From NCBI RefSeq assembly GCF_017876165.1, contig NZ_JAGINQ010000026.1:1-64000 (forward strand): DNA of 64,000 nucleotides. The letters are read 5' to 3'. Shown here one piece after another: positions 42,716 through 52,245 of this stretch. The translations under genes and the position numbers were made by a program. Under the pieces are notes generated by a model. The model saw only the letters and a program-made list of their open reading frames with translations. It was not told where the DNA came from and did no database searches. The DNA is from Azospirillum soli (GTDB taxonomy: Bacteria > Pseudomonadota > Alphaproteobacteria > Azospirillales > Azospirillaceae). Position 1 is the first letter of the stretch; every line of letters begins with the position of its first letter.

Positions 42716-43639
42716 ATGACTCCTCGAGTGGTCACCGGCGCGGACGCCCGCTACTTCGCGATGGCCTGCCTGCTCATCCAATCGCTGGCGCGGTGGCTGC
42801 CGGGCGTGCCGGTGCTGGTCTGCGACTTCGGCCTGAACTCGGCACAGCGCCGTTTTCTGGAGGCGCGGGGAGCGCTGCTGCCGCGCCCGCCCTCCGTGCG
42901 GGAAGGGATTCATCCGTACCGCGCCAAGGCGGCGCTTGTTGATTATCTGCCCCAGGACCCGGCCGGTGCTGACGGGCTGGTGGTGTGGTTGGACTGCGAC
43001 ATGATGGCCGTGGCTCCGCTCGCCGAACCGCTGGCGGGGGTGCTGGAGGCCATGGGCAAGCGCGGCTCGCCGCTCGCCGCCTGCCCGGACGCGGAGGTCG
43101 CGGACACCGCCGGCTTCATCGCCCGCTGGGGTGCCGACGTGGCCCCCTTCGCCGAGGCGGTGCGCGCGGGCGGCATCGACCCGCGCCTGCCCTACCTCAA
43201 CTCCGGCTTTTTCATCGCCTCACGGGACGCTCTGGCGGAGGTGCGCGACCGTTGCGCCGCTCTGGACGATCACCGGATGATCGACCAGAACGGCTTCAAC
43301 CTGACGGCCTGGGCGCCCGGCCGGCGCAGCGCCGTGCTGAACGCCGCCGCCTGGAACGTGCACGGCCGCCTGCTGGCGGAGACGGTCTCCGATGAGGCCG
43401 GAGAGGTGCGCTGCGGCCCGCACCGCGCGCTCGTCCTGCACGCCACCTCGGTCGGTGGAACTCACCACGAGGAACGGCAGGGCGTTCTGCGCGGCGAGGC
43501 CGGGGACCTGCCCATAACCGTGAAGTTCTTCTGTTCTGCCCCGCTCGCCTCAATTCAGCAAAATTTCTTTGCTGAATTCACAAAACAACACCGCGCCGCG
43601 CTGATTGCCGCAGGATGCTACCAACCGGCGTGGGAATAG
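42716..43639 (+). CDS. GT8-like glycosyltransferase
   Basis: The 307-residue protein has VVWLDCDMMAVAPLAEPLAG, in which D-C-D is the metal-binding motif of GT-A enzymes, and LPYLNSGFFIASRDALAEVR followed by DDHRMIDQNGFNLTAWAPG, as in family 8-like hexosyl- or galacturonosyltransferases. ALVLHATSVGGTHHEE near residue 240 may supply the second metal ligand. ATG 42716 has GGAG upstream. It is transcribed towards cysD, 96 bases away, and might be in the same unit. Confidence 0.65.
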   Translation: MTPRVVTGADARYFAMACLLIQSLARWLPGVPVLVCDFGLNSAQRRFLEARGALLPRPPSVREGIHPYRAKAALVDYLPQDPAGADGLVVWLDCDMMAVAPLAEPLAGVLEAMGKRGSPLAACPDAEVADTAGFIARWGADVAPFAEAVRAGGIDPRLPYLNSGFFIASRDALAEVRDRCAALDDHRMIDQNGFNLTAWAPGRRSAVLNAAAWNVHGRLLAETVSDEAGEVRCGPHRALVLHATSVGGTHHEERQGVLRGEAGDLPITVKFFCSAPLASIQQNFFAEFTKQHRAALIAAGCYQPAWE

Positions 43640-43735
43640 AGTACACAAGGCCGCGCGCAACCGCCTCTTCACCATCGTTGGGCGATGCTCCTCCGTCCCG
43701 GATCGGGCGTCGAACTCCGCTGCACCAGGGTCATC

Positions 43736-44662
43736 ATGCCGGCTTCACTCGCTCTTCCTCCCCATCGGCTCACGCACCTGCAGCGTCTTGAGGCCGAAAG
43801 CATCCACATCATGCGCGAGGTCGCGGCCCAATTCCGCAACCCCGTCATGTTGTATTCCATCGGCAAGGACAGCTCGGTGATGCTGCACCTGGCGATGAAG
43901 GCTTTCCACCCGTCGAAGCCGCCCTTCCCGCTGATGCACGTGGATACCACCTGGAAATTCCGCGAGATGATCGCGTTCCGCGACCAGAGGGTGAAGGATC
44001 TGGGGCTGGATCTCATCGTCCACATCAACGAGGACGGCGTGCGGCAGGGCATCGGCCCCTTCACCCACGGGTCGGCCGTGCACACCGACGTGATGAAGAC
44101 GCAGGGGCTGAAGCAGGCGCTCGACAAACACGGCTTCGACGCGGCCTTCGGCGGTGCCCGCCGCGACGAGGAGAAGTCCCGCGCCAAGGAACGCATCTTC
44201 TCCTTCCGCACCTCGACCCACCGCTGGGACCCGAAGAACCAGCGGCCGGAGCTGTGGAACCTCTACAACGGCCGCATCGACAAGGGCGAGAGCATCCGCG
44301 TCTTCCCGCTGTCGAACTGGACCGAGCTGGACATCTGGCAATACATCTACCAGGAGAACATCCCGGTGGTGCCGTTGTACTTCGCCAAGCCGCGCCCGGT
44401 GGTGAAGCGCGACGGCGCGCTGATCCTGGTGGACGACGACCGGCTGCCGCTGAACCCCGGCGAGGTGCCGGAGATGACATGGGTGCGCTTCCGCACGCTC
44501 GGCTGCTACCCGCTGACCGGTGCCGTGGAGAGCCGCGCCACCACCCTGGCGGAGGTCATCCGCGAGATGTTGCTGGCGACCACCTCGGAGCGGCAGGGCC
44601 GCGTCATCGACCAGGACGCCGCCGCCTCGATGGAGATCAAGAAGCAGGAAGGGTATTTCTGA
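43736..44662 (+). CDS. cysD: Sulfate adenylyltransferase subunit 2 (CysD/NodP)
   Basis: This 308-residue PP-loop ATP pyrophosphatase has VMLYSIGKDSSVMLHLAMKA, PLMHVDTTWKFREMIAFRD, FGGARRDEEKSRAKERIFSF and VFPLSNWTELDIWQYI, all canonical for CysD. With the CysN GTPase it makes adenosine 5'-phosphosulfate. ATG 43736 is preferred to one 51 bases upstream by comparison of the family's N-terminus. Its stop overlaps the next gene by one base. In Azospirillum and rhizobia such a pair is called nodPQ and feeds sulfation of lipo- or polysaccharides. Confidence 0.95.
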   Translation: MPASLALPPHRLTHLQRLEAESIHIMREVAAQFRNPVMLYSIGKDSSVMLHLAMKAFHPSKPPFPLMHVDTTWKFREMIAFRDQRVKDLGLDLIVHINEDGVRQGIGPFTHGSAVHTDVMKTQGLKQALDKHGFDAAFGGARRDEEKSRAKERIFSFRTSTHRWDPKNQRPELWNLYNGRIDKGESIRVFPLSNWTELDIWQYIYQENIPVVPLYFAKPRPVVKRDGALILVDDDRLPLNPGEVPEMTWVRFRTLGCYPLTGAVESRATTLAEVIREMLLATTSERQGRVIDQDAAASMEIKKQEGYF

Positions 44663-46572
44663 TGCCGCACGACCACACCGCCGCCGCCGAGGCGATCGCC
44701 CAGGTCGAGGAGTATCTGCGCGGCCAGGAGAACAAGGACCTGCTGCGCTTCATCACCTGCGGGTCGGTGGACGACGGCAAGTCGAGCCTGATCGGCCGCC
44801 TGCTCTACGACTGCAAGCTGCTGTTCGAAGACCAGCTGGCCAGCCTGGAAAAGGACAGCGGCCGCTTCGGCACGACCGGATCCGGCAAGCTGGATCTGGC
44901 GCTTCTGGTGGACGGGCTGGCCGCCGAGCGCGAGCAGGGCATCACCATCGACGTCGCCTACCGCTTCTTCACCACCGACAAGCGCAAGTTCATCGTCGCC
45001 GACACCCCCGGCCACGAGCAGTACACCCGCAACATGGCGACCGGCGCCTCGACCGCCGACGCGGCCGTGCTGCTGGTGGACGCGCGCAAAGGCGTGCTGA
45101 CCCAGACGCGCCGGCACAGCACCATCGTCTCGCTGCTCGGCATCCGGCACGTCGTGCTGGCGGTCAACAAGATGGACATGGTCGATTGGGACCGCGCGGT
45201 GTTCGAGCGGATCGCCGACGACTACCGCGCCTTCGCCCACGGGCTCGGCATCCGCGACGTCGCCTGCATCCCCGTGTCGGCCCTGACCGGCGACAACGTC
45301 ACCACGCCCTCGGCCAATATGGACTGGTACAAGGGGCCGACGCTGCTCGCCCAGCTGGAGACGATGGAGGTGTCCAGCGACGCGCTGAACCGGCCCTTCC
45401 GCCTGCCGGTGCAGTGGGTCAACCGCCCCGACCAGCATTTCCGTGGCTTCTCCGGCACCATCGCCGGCGGCACCGTGCGGCCCGGCGATCCGGTCGCGAT
45501 CCTGCCCAGCGGGCGGACCACCACGGTGTCGCGCGTCGTCACCATGGACGGCGACCTTGAGGAAGGTGTGGCCGATCAGGCCGTCACCCTGGTCCTGGCC
45601 GAGGAGGTGGACGTGTCACGCGGCGACGTGATCGCCGCCGCCGACGCGCGGCCGGAGGTCGCCGACCAGTTCGCCGCCCACATCGTGTGGATGAGCGAGC
45701 AGCCGCTGCTGCCCGGCCGCTCCTACCTGCTGCGCCTCGGCACCAGCACGGTCGGCGCCCAGGTGACCGAGCTGAAGCACGTGCTGAACGTCAACACGCA
45801 GGAGCACGTCGCGGCCAAGCACCTCGACCTCAACGCGGTCGGCCTGTGCAACGTGGCGCTCGACCGGCCGGTACCGTTCGACGCCTACGCCGACAACCGC
45901 GCGACGGGCAGCTTCGTGCTGATCGACCGCATCAGCAACGCCACGGTCGGCTGCGGCATGATCGACTTCGCGCTGCGCCGCGCGTCGAACATCCACTGGC
46001 AGCCGATGAAGGTGGACAAGGCCGCGCGCGGCGCGCTGAACGGGCAGAAGCCCTGCGTGCTGTGGTTCACCGGCCTGTCCGGCTCGGGCAAGTCCACCAT
46101 CGCCGATCTGGTGGAGCAGGAGCTGCACCGCCGTGGCCGCCGGACCATGAGCCTGGACGGCGACAACGTCCGCCACGGCCTCAGCCGTGATCTGGGCTTC
46201 ACCGACGAGGACCGGGTGGAGAACATCCGCCGCGTGTCGGAGGTGGCGAAGCTGATGGTGGACGCCGGCCTGATCGTGCTGGTCAGCTTCATCTCCCCCT
46301 TCCGCAGCGAGCGCCGCACTGCGCGCGAACTGATGGAGCAGGGCGAGTTCCTGGAGATCTTCGTGGACGCCCCGCTGGAGGTCTGCGAGGCCCGCGATCC
46401 CAAGGGCCTCTACCGCAAGGCGCGCGCCGGCCAGCTGCCGCACTTCACGGGCCTCGGCAGCTCCTACGAGCCGCCCGAGGCACCGGAACTGCACCTGAAC
46501 AGTGCGGACGAGACGCCGGAGCGGCTCGCCGCCCGTGTCGTCGCCGCTCTGGAAGAGCGGGGGATGATCTAA
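44662..46572 (+). CDS. cysNC: Bifunctional sulfate adenylyltransferase GTPase and APS kinase (CysN-CysC/NodQ)
   Basis: The 636-residue protein fuses CysN (GTPase: GSVDDGKSSLIGRLL, DTPGHEQYTRNM, NKMDMVDW) to CysC (APS kinase: P-loop GLSGSGKS at 471, SLDGDNVRHGLSRDLGFTDE, FVDAPLEVCEARDPKGLY). It makes APS with CysD and then phosphorylates it to PAPS, the donor for the two sulfotransferases in this window. Its last codon and stop (TAA at 46570-46572) run into the left hairpin of repeat copy B, so the repeat supplies the stop. No frameshift is seen. Confidence 0.95.
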   Translation: MPHDHTAAAEAIAQVEEYLRGQENKDLLRFITCGSVDDGKSSLIGRLLYDCKLLFEDQLASLEKDSGRFGTTGSGKLDLALLVDGLAAEREQGITIDVAYRFFTTDKRKFIVADTPGHEQYTRNMATGASTADAAVLLVDARKGVLTQTRRHSTIVSLLGIRHVVLAVNKMDMVDWDRAVFERIADDYRAFAHGLGIRDVACIPVSALTGDNVTTPSANMDWYKGPTLLAQLETMEVSSDALNRPFRLPVQWVNRPDQHFRGFSGTIAGGTVRPGDPVAILPSGRTTTVSRVVTMDGDLEEGVADQAVTLVLAEEVDVSRGDVIAAADARPEVADQFAAHIVWMSEQPLLPGRSYLLRLGTSTVGAQVTELKHVLNVNTQEHVAAKHLDLNAVGLCNVALDRPVPFDAYADNRATGSFVLIDRISNATVGCGMIDFALRRASNIHWQPMKVDKAARGALNGQKPCVLWFTGLSGSGKSTIADLVEQELHRRGRRTMSLDGDNVRHGLSRDLGFTDEDRVENIRRVSEVAKLMVDAGLIVLVSFISPFRSERRTARELMEQGEFLEIFVDAPLEVCEARDPKGLYRKARAGQLPHFTGLGSSYEPPEAPELHLNSADETPERLAARVVAALEERGMI

Positions 46573-46760
46573 AGCGAATTTGCATTCGCTTTAGATTCAT
46601 ATGGCCTCATGTGCCGGCTCTCAGCGGATGCCTGTGGCATCCGCCTGCCGCCAGCGGGAACTTCGTTCCCGCGAGAGGCCGGGCTTTGGCCGCCAAGGTC
46701 TGAACAGAAGGCTGGCGGCCGGGACCGCCGTCGCGGTCCCAAGCGGATTGAAATCCGCTT
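46571..46760. repeat. Hairpin-ended composite repeat, copy B
   Basis: The ends are AAAGCGAAT-TTGC-ATTCGCTTT (46571-46592) and AAGCGGAT-TGAA-ATCCGCTT (46741-46760). Between them are AGATTCATATGGCCTCAT, two extra hairpins (GCGGATGC...GCATCCGC and GCGGGAAC...GTTCCCGC) and GGGACCGCCGTCGCGGTCC. It is inverted relative to copy A and 80 bases longer. It separates cysNC from the convergent sulfotransferase gene. Confidence 0.85.
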
Positions 46761-46773
46761 TAGCGACTGGGGA

Positions 46774-47556
46774 TCAGCGGTAGCGGTGGGCCTGCGCGGA
46801 GAGCCAGACGCGCAGGCGTTGCCGCGGGGTGAGCGCCGGGGCCCCACCGTCGAGCCAGCGTGACAGGTCGCGGCCCAGATAGGCGGCCAGGCTGTCGATC
46901 TTCGGCCGGTACATCCGCTCCAGATAGTGGCGCAGCGTCGGCCGCATCGGGTGGCCGGAGCCGACGTTGTGCGGGGTAGACAGGGATTCGTCCGGGATCC
47001 CGTCATAGTGGGCCGGATCGATGCCGAGATGCGCGCAGCAGCGCCGCAGCACGCCGCGCGGGTCGGTGACGATGTCGTCGAACGTCTCGACATGAATCTG
47101 CTCGGCCGGATAATGGCTGCGCCACACCCTCAGGCAGCTTTCATAGTCGCCCCGGCTGGCCGAACCGCGGGCGTTGAAATGGTCGATGAACCAAGCGTCG
47201 GACGCTTCCTCGATGGTCATCTCCGCGCGCGGCAGCGCCATCAGCGCCGACGACCAGGCCCGCTCGATCGGGTTGCGGATCAGGTAGAAAAGGCGGATGT
47301 CCGGAAACTCGCGGTGAATTTCCGCGACCTTGCCGCTGTCCAGGATGCCGTAGGCCGGCGTGATCTCCCCGGCGCGGGTTCCGGCCGGAGCCGGGGCGAA
47401 TTGCGCCCGGTACCAGTCGAGTCCGCGATCCCGATGCCAGTCCCAGAAATGCAGTTCCTTCTCTTCCGTCAGGAAGATCGAGGGGTGTTTCTTGAAGTTG
47501 AAGTAAAGCCATGTGGTGCCCGACTTCTGGGCGCCAATGCCAAGGAACTGAAGCAT
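46774..47556 (-). CDS. Sulfotransferase
   Basis: The 260-residue enzyme has the classical PAPS motifs GAQKSGTTWLYFNFKKHPSI (residues about 8-27) and FYLIRNPIERAWSSALM near residue 100, with KELHFWDWHRDRGLDWYRAQ, which resembles the heparan-type sulfotransferase fold. It should sulfate a polysaccharide using PAPS from the adjacent cysD-cysNC genes, with which it is convergent. ATG 47556 begins the P-loop strand directly. It is 22 bases downstream of the Wzm permease gene on the same strand. Confidence 0.88.
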   Translation of the reverse strand: MLQFLGIGAQKSGTTWLYFNFKKHPSIFLTEEKELHFWDWHRDRGLDWYRAQFAPAPAGTRAGEITPAYGILDSGKVAEIHREFPDIRLFYLIRNPIERAWSSALMALPRAEMTIEEASDAWFIDHFNARGSASRGDYESCLRVWRSHYPAEQIHVETFDDIVTDPRGVLRRCCAHLGIDPAHYDGIPDESLSTPHNVGSGHPMRPTLRHYLERMYRPKIDSLAAYLGRDLSRWLDGGAPALTPRQRLRVWLSAQAHRYR

Positions 47557-47578
47557 GGAGACGTTTCCGGGGAGGCGT

Positions 47579-48421
47579 TCACATCACGTCGGCGAAGGCG
47601 GCGCGGGTGCGGTTGAACCAGTAAAGACCGCCCCAGGCGACCAGGGTGGCGACCACGGTGTAGGCGGCCAGCAGCCCCCAGTCCGGCATGGTCCCCCAGA
47701 TGACCAGGGCGCGGGCCTGCTCGACCGGGATCGTCAACGGGTTGAGGAACAGAAGCTGGCGCAGCGGTTCAGGGATCGAGCTAGCCGGGAACAGGATCGG
47801 GCTGAGGAAGAGAAGCAGGGTCGTCACCGGCGGCACGACCTGCCCGATGTCGCGCAGGAACACGCCGATCGACGACAGGAACCAGACCAGCCCCAAGGCC
47901 AGCATCGTCAGGGGCAGAAGCACCAGCGGCAGCAGAAGGACCGTCCATTGGATCGTCCCCTGCACCAGCACATAGATGACGAGCAGCGCCACGAAGCTGA
48001 CCGCGCTGTGGAACAGGGCGGACCCGATGGTGCTCCAGCCGAGGATTTCCAGCGGGAAGACGACCCGCTTCACCAGATTGGCGTTGCCCAGGATCAGGCC
48101 CGGCGCCCGGCCGATGCATTCCGCCAGGAAGCCGTGCAGGATCAGGCCCACGAACAGGATCAGCGCGAAGCTGCCGTGTCCGTCCGTCACCACCGTCGCC
48201 CGTTCCGGGGCGGCCGCGCTCCAGCGGGCCTGGAACATGACCCCGAACACCAGCGTGTAGAGCGCCAGCATGACGAGCGGGGTCAGGAACGACCACAGCA
48301 GGCCGGCGGCCGAGCCGCGGTACCGGCCCGCGATGTCGCGCCAGGTGAGCTGGCGGACGAGATAGTGGTTATGGAGCAGACTGAAAGGGATGCGCAGAAG
48401 GCTCTGGAACATCGAAGGCAA
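47579..48421 (-). CDS. wzm: ABC-2 type polysaccharide export permease (Wzm-like)
   Basis: The 280-residue protein has six predicted helices and a typical N-terminal LLWSFLTPLVMLALYTLVFG block, LVKRVVFPLEILGWSTIGSA in the middle and LLFLNPLTIPVEQARALVIW before the last helix, as in O-antigen and teichoic acid permeases. It would pair with a Wzt ATPase; the nearest on this strand is at 39.8-41.2 kb, separated by several plus-strand genes. A shorter start at ATG 48412 (MFQSLL...) is possible. Confidence 0.85.
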   Translation of the reverse strand: MPSMFQSLLRIPFSLLHNHYLVRQLTWRDIAGRYRGSAAGLLWSFLTPLVMLALYTLVFGVMFQARWSAAAPERATVVTDGHGSFALILFVGLILHGFLAECIGRAPGLILGNANLVKRVVFPLEILGWSTIGSALFHSAVSFVALLVIYVLVQGTIQWTVLLLPLVLLPLTMLALGLVWFLSSIGVFLRDIGQVVPPVTTLLLFLSPILFPASSIPEPLRQLLFLNPLTIPVEQARALVIWGTMPDWGLLAAYTVVATLVAWGGLYWFNRTRAAFADVM

Positions 48422-48527
48422 TCAAAATGGAAAGGACAACGGCCGCGCAGCGCGCGGCGCGGCCGACCCTAACACGCCTTCCACGCCTCCGTACACCGGC
48501 GAGCACCGCTCCCGTTTCCCATGCAAA

Positions 48528-48563
48528 ACAGGACGGGCGGATGACGATGTCCGTCATCCGCCC
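48528..48563 (-). terminator. Intrinsic terminator of the 1061-residue RTX gene
   Basis: GGGCGGATGACG (48535-48546) and CGTCATCCGCCC (48552-48563) form a perfect 12-base stem with an ATGTC loop. On the minus strand it is followed by GTCCTGTTTTGC. It lies 34 bases past the RTX stop codon. Confidence 0.75.
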
Positions 48564-48596
48564 GCCCGTGAGCCGTCCTTTCAGGGTCTGGCCGGA

Positions 48597-51500
48597 TCAG
48601 CCGAAGATGACCCAGTCGGTTGAGAACTGCTCCCTGCGGACACCGGCCAGGGTCACGTTGTGGGTGTCGGAGAAGACGATGACCGCCTCGCCGGCCCCGT
48701 TGGCGGTGACGCTGTAGGCCTGACCGGGGGTGAGGCCGATGCGGTCGCCGTCGGCACCGGTGAAGTCGGTGATGCGGTCGGCGCCGCCGCCGGTGGCGAA
48801 GATGAAGACGTCGGCCCCGGCCCCGCCGGTCAGCGTGTCGTTGCCCGCGTCGCTCACCAGCAGGTCGTTGCCGAGGTCGCCGAACAGCGCGTCGTCACCG
48901 TCCCCGCCGAACAGGGTGTCGTTCCCGCTGCCGCCGAACAGGGTGTCGGTGCCGGCGTTGCCGAACAGCAGGTCCTGGCCGGCGTTGCCGAAGACGAGGT
49001 CGTTGCCCTCGCCGCCGGACAGAGCGTCGCTGTCGCCGCCGCCGGCCACCGTGTCGTTGCCGAGATCGCCCACGACCACGTCGGCCCCGTCGTCGCCGCT
49101 CAACAGGTCGTCGTCGCGGCCGCCGAACAGAACGTCGTCGCCGCGCCCGCCGTACATCTGGTCGGCCCCGGCGTTGCCGAACAGGATGTCGTTGCCCGCG
49201 TTGCCGAAGGTCATGTCGCTGCCGGCCCCGCCGAACAGCGTGTCGGTGTCCGCGCCGCCCTGGATGTTGCCGTCACCATTGTCGCTGACGACCATGTTCT
49301 TGCCGGCGCCGCCGAGCACCTGCACGTTGCCGATCACCGTGGCGAAGTCGACGCCGTCGAGCTGGATGGCCGTCCCGGCCGGCAGGCCCCGGCCGTCGAT
49401 GACCAGCGCTTCCGATGTCCCGCCGTCGGTGCCCTGAATAAGGATCGGACCCGATCCGATGGACGAAGCACCCGGCGTGAGATTGGGGGTGATGGTGCGC
49501 ACGACCACGCCGCTGCCGGCCGGCAGGGTCGCCGCGTAGGTGTTGATCGCCGTGGCGATGGCCGGGTCGCCGCTCAGCCCGGCGGTGGCCGAGTTCAGCG
49601 CGGCGGCGACGCCGGCCGCGCCGACCGGGGCCTGTGGCCCGGTGGAGGTCAGCCCGATGCCGGCCGGCAGGGTGGCGTTCAGCGTACCCGCGCTGTCCAG
49701 GGCGACCGGGGTGCCGTTACCCGAGACGATGGACACCGATCCGGCCGTGTCGGTGCCGGTCGGAGGGGTCGGCGTGCCCGACCCGCCACCGCTGCTGTTG
49801 TCGCTGCCGCCCCCGGAGACCGGCGGCGGAGGCGGCGGCGGGGGAGGAGGGGGCGGAGGCGGGGGCGGGGGCGGGGGAGGAGAAACCACCACATCGTCGT
49901 TCTGGATCACGCCCTGGGCCGTCGCCGTGGTGATGGTGGCGCCGTCCGTCGCGTTGGAGAGGGTCAGGGTGAAGCCCTCGTCCTCCTCCACGATGGTGTC
50001 GGCGGTCACGTCGACGGTGATGGTCTTGGTGGTCTCGCCGGCCAGGAAGTCCACGGTGCCGCCCGGCAGTGTCCCGCCGAAGTCGGCGGCGTTGGCCGGG
50101 TTGGTGCCCGAACCGGTGACCGCCCAGTCCACGGAGCCCGCGGCGCTGGTGTCGCCCGAGCGGGTGACGGTGAAGGTGAAGGGCGTGGTGCCGGTGGAGC
50201 CTTCCACCTTGTTGGCGTCGGTCGCGGCGATGGCCAGTTCCGGCTGGGCCGCCTGGGCGTCGCCGATCACGATCTCGTTGCCGGACAGTGTGAACTGGCT
50301 GCGCTCGAAGGTGCCGTTCAGGGTGATGTCGATGTCGCTGCCGGCCACGCTGTCCATGCCGATGTGCAGCACGGTGTTGCCGTCCACCGTCTCGATCTGG
50401 ATCTGGTTGGCGCCGAGCGCCGCGCCGTCGCCGGTCCCGATCGAACCGCTGAAGGCCGCGTTCTCGAAGATGATGGTCGAGATCGCATCGGTCCCGGCCT
50501 GCCCCTGGCCGAGGGTCACCTGGATCGGCCCATCGCCCGTGATGGCGCCCGTGATGGCCAGATTCTCGACGCTGGTCAGCGTCATGCCGGAAAGATCGAA
50601 CGACGTGCCGCCGAAGTAGGTCGCCCCGCTGTCGGGGTTGATCAGGGTGCGGGTGGTGATCTCCAGCGTGTCGGTCCCGGCGCCGCCGTCGAAGCGCGTG
50701 GTCCCGGCGCCCCAGGTGCTGTTGATGATGTAGCGGTCGTTGCCGGCACCGCCGTCGAGGATGTCGGCCTGCGCCTCGCCGTCGTACTCGCCGGTGCCCC
50801 AGGCGACTTCGCCCGCGTAGATGGTATCGTCGCCGTCGCCGCCGTAGACGGTGTCGGCGCCGTAGTCCGTGTAGATCAGGTCGTTGCCGGTGTTGCCGTA
50901 GATGCGGTCGTCGCCGCCCATGCCGAGCAGCGTGTCGGCGCCGTCGTTGCCGTACAGGAGGTCGTTGTCGGCCAGGCCGACCACGCGGTCGTCGCCATCG
51001 CCGCCGTACAATGTGTCGTCGCCGTCCGCGGCTTCCAGCGTGTCGTTGCCGCCCAGGCCGTATTCGATGTCGTTGCCGGCGTGGCCACGGAACCAGTTGT
51101 CGTTGTCGTCGCCGTACAGGGTGTCGTCACCGCCGCCGCCGGCGATACGCTCGACGCTGGTGTAGGTGTCGCCCGCCGCGTAGCCGGTGTTGCGCGTCGG
51201 GTCGGCGAGGTCGATCAGCACCGGCGCGTTGCCGAGGGTGATGTAGTCGACCTCGTCGAACTCTTCGTCGGTCCCTTCGAAGTTCTGGGGACCCGGCTGG
51301 ACCGGAAGGATCGCCAGCGTGTGCGCCCAGGCCACCGGAGCGGCAAAGGCCGGCAGCGCCTCAACCGGCGCGGTCGCCGCGTCGAGGGTCCAGGAGCCGC
51401 CCAGCTCCGCCGCGCCGACAAGACTGGTGGAGGCGGCGATGGCGGCGCCGGTCGCCGCGGCGAACCGGTCGAGGAAGAGACGCCCGGCGTCACCCTCGGC

Positions 51501-51782
51501 GACGTGGCAGGCGTGGATCAGGATTTCGGTGCCCGACGCGTCCGGCCAGGCACGGTCGAGGAGGGAGCGGGCGTTGATCGGGTTGGCGCCCAGCAGCACT
51601 TCGCCCGGCCGACCGTGCGCCAGAAGATGAACGGCCTTGGGGTGCAGCAAAAGCGCGTCGCGCAGAACGTCATGGGCGTCCTCCCCTGAGGATACCGGGA
51701 TGACCCGGACGCCAGGGCGTCTTTGTTCGAGCAGCCGCTCGATATCGGCAAGGCTGGAGTCCGCGATCAAGATTTCGAGCAC
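48597..51782 (-). CDS. Giant RTX protein with DUF4347-like and Calx-beta domains
   Basis: The 1061-residue protein has an N-terminal DUF4347-like domain (HLLAHGRPGEVLLGANPI, EILIHACHVAEGDAGRLFLD), a first RTX array at about 215-340, and a Calx-beta domain at about 510-630. A run of some twenty prolines follows near 633-656, then a second RTX array near 840-990 and the shared type I secretion block ending DTHNVTLAGVRREQFSTDWV. GTG 51782 is the start; AGGAGG lies eight bases upstream. It should be secreted by a type I system and stay on or near the surface when calcium is bound. Adhesion or biofilm function is typical of this layout but unproven here. Confidence 0.82.
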   Translation of the reverse strand: MLEILIADSSLADIERLLEQRRPGVRVIPVSSGEDAHDVLRDALLLHPKAVHLLAHGRPGEVLLGANPINARSLLDRAWPDASGTEILIHACHVAEGDAGRLFLDRFAAATGAAIAASTSLVGAAELGGSWTLDAATAPVEALPAFAAPVAWAHTLAILPVQPGPQNFEGTDEEFDEVDYITLGNAPVLIDLADPTRNTGYAAGDTYTSVERIAGGGGDDTLYGDDNDNWFRGHAGNDIEYGLGGNDTLEAADGDDTLYGGDGDDRVVGLADNDLLYGNDGADTLLGMGGDDRIYGNTGNDLIYTDYGADTVYGGDGDDTIYAGEVAWGTGEYDGEAQADILDGGAGNDRYIINSTWGAGTTRFDGGAGTDTLEITTRTLINPDSGATYFGGTSFDLSGMTLTSVENLAITGAITGDGPIQVTLGQGQAGTDAISTIIFENAAFSGSIGTGDGAALGANQIQIETVDGNTVLHIGMDSVAGSDIDITLNGTFERSQFTLSGNEIVIGDAQAAQPELAIAATDANKVEGSTGTTPFTFTVTRSGDTSAAGSVDWAVTGSGTNPANAADFGGTLPGGTVDFLAGETTKTITVDVTADTIVEEDEGFTLTLSNATDGATITTATAQGVIQNDDVVVSPPPPPPPPPPPPPPPPPPPPVSGGGSDNSSGGGSGTPTPPTGTDTAGSVSIVSGNGTPVALDSAGTLNATLPAGIGLTSTGPQAPVGAAGVAAALNSATAGLSGDPAIATAINTYAATLPAGSGVVVRTITPNLTPGASSIGSGPILIQGTDGGTSEALVIDGRGLPAGTAIQLDGVDFATVIGNVQVLGGAGKNMVVSDNGDGNIQGGADTDTLFGGAGSDMTFGNAGNDILFGNAGADQMYGGRGDDVLFGGRDDDLLSGDDGADVVVGDLGNDTVAGGGDSDALSGGEGNDLVFGNAGQDLLFGNAGTDTLFGGSGNDTLFGGDGDDALFGDLGNDLLVSDAGNDTLTGGAGADVFIFATGGGADRITDFTGADGDRIGLTPGQAYSVTANGAGEAVIVFSDTHNVTLAGVRREQFSTDWVIFG

Positions 51783-52245
51783 CGCACATTCCTCCTGGTA
51801 AAAGCGTTGCCTGCCATGAAAGCGAGCATGATTATTGGCCGAAATATTCGGCCGAACTTGGTCGGGCAGTCTTAATTATGAAGAGGTTCAGAAGGTATGA
51901 TCGGGCGACGGTTTCAACAATCTCTGAAATAGCGTTAGCCCCAGCATCGATTGAGGATATCGATACCATGTTATTTTTACATAGCCGGTGATGATTTCGA
52001 TAATCTGTGGCTGTCTTTTTTTGCCAACGGAGAATTCGGATACATGATGGGATTACCCAGGGATGGGAATCTCACACGGGCCGGGAGTGGAAACGTTCCA
52101 ACGGGGTGCTTCGCAAAGCGCGCTCTGGCCGCAATGTCTAAAATTTATCACGAGCTTGGCCTAACTGCCTTCTTCCCCGCCGCCCTACCCTCGTTCGGGT
52201 TACCACCTTCGCGAGCCCCGCTCGCCAAGTCACGACGGTGCGGGA
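51783..52245. promoter_or_regulatory. Divergent promoter region between two RTX genes
   Basis: This A/T-richer spacer of 463 bases separates the two RTX genes. It contains the perfect dyad GGCCGAA-ATA-TTCGGCC (51837-51853), 55 bases upstream of the leftward gene, and ATCGAT repeats near 51948-51969. These could be operators. A plausible ORF is not present, and I do not name -35/-10 boxes. Confidence 0.4.

Noticed and set aside
49812..49885. Possible sequencing artefact in the G-rich run
   Set aside because: The frame stays open and encodes a polyproline linker of a kind common between domains in RTX proteins, so it is more likely real.
48660..51689. Very long open frame opposite the 1061-residue RTX gene
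   Set aside because: It is a by-product of high GC and repeated Gly-Asp codons on the other strand; its translation is low-complexity Val/Gly/Ala and has no family features, whereas the minus strand has clear domains and an AGGAGG start site.
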